A stretch of 45,142 bases of DNA from the NCBI GenBank assembly GCA_949296475.1, contig CASFOK010000006.1, forward strand, positions 1 through 45,142, written 5' to 3'. Shown here in pieces: positions 45,117 through 45,142 of the stretch. Position 1 is the stretch's first letter. Every line of letters starts with the position of its first letter. The stretch comes from an uncultured Pseudomonadota bacterium (GTDB lineage: Bacteria; Pseudomonadota; Alphaproteobacteria; Rs-D84). The notes beneath the pieces are model-generated. The model was not told the DNA's origin, ran no database searches, and was given only the letters and a program-made list of their open reading frames with translations. Made by a program: the position numbers and the translations under genes.

Positions 45117-45142
45117 TTTTATTAAAAAATAGCAGGAATCTG

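Overview
The window reads as a chromosomal segment of a host- or protist-associated alphaproteobacterium with a compact, fairly AT-rich genome. This is inferred from gene content and order: tilS-ftsH adjacency, lepB-rnc, a heat-shock-type groESL promoter with an alphaproteobacterial CTTGAA-16-CTATAT layout, many small beta-barrel outer-membrane proteins, tight gene packing and several apparently leaderless genes. I cannot name the species. No transposase, integrase, CRISPR array or restriction system is visible.

Layout. 1-3700: an unidentifiable gene end, a cold-shock-domain protein, a degenerate RelA/SpoT-like protein and lysS (all but the first on minus). 3758-10108: tRNA-Gly and a long minus-strand operon, era - small membrane protein - queA - M16 peptidase - tgt - two unknown genes. 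10216-18264: dCTP deaminase family, bamD, murJ, an RlpA-type lipoprotein, Smr protein, M23 peptidase, an outer-membrane barrel protein, htpX, tdk. 18322-18732: tRNA-Arg(ACG) followed by two tandem 166-bp units, each ending in a copy of the tRNA 3' end. 18785-23340: nine small secreted cysteine-rich proteins, with an ogt-like gene between the diverging groups. 23409-29086: M23 peptidase, prmC, then the minus operon tilS-ftsH-metallo-beta-lactamase. 29137-32320: LOG protein, DUF167, HIT protein, groES-groEL. 32365-45142: a lipoprotein hydrolase, two membrane proteins, secG, rnc, lepB, comM, outer-membrane proteins, a class A PBP, ligA, a small HTH regulator, fabI and tRNA-Asn.

The most novel signal is the 18785-23340 cluster. 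It consists of three copies of one three-gene cassette, always in the transcription order alpha, beta, gamma. Each subunit type keeps a fixed mature cysteine count in all three copies (7, 9 and 5 as counted here). Alpha and beta share a [G][VIL]x[FIVM]C element, a CWC tripeptide and a C-x3-C-x3-C element; gamma is a different fold. All nine have Sec signal peptides. Cassettes 1 and 3 also share promoter architecture. I do not recognise the family. A multi-subunit, disulfide-linked periplasmic or surface complex with diversified copies is the simplest reading, but that is inference.

Much of the remaining content serves the cell envelope (murJ, PBP, two M23 peptidases, RlpA, BamD, SecG, LepB, several barrels), protein quality control (FtsH, HtpX, GroESL) and tRNA function (LysS, QueA, Tgt, TilS, three tRNAs).
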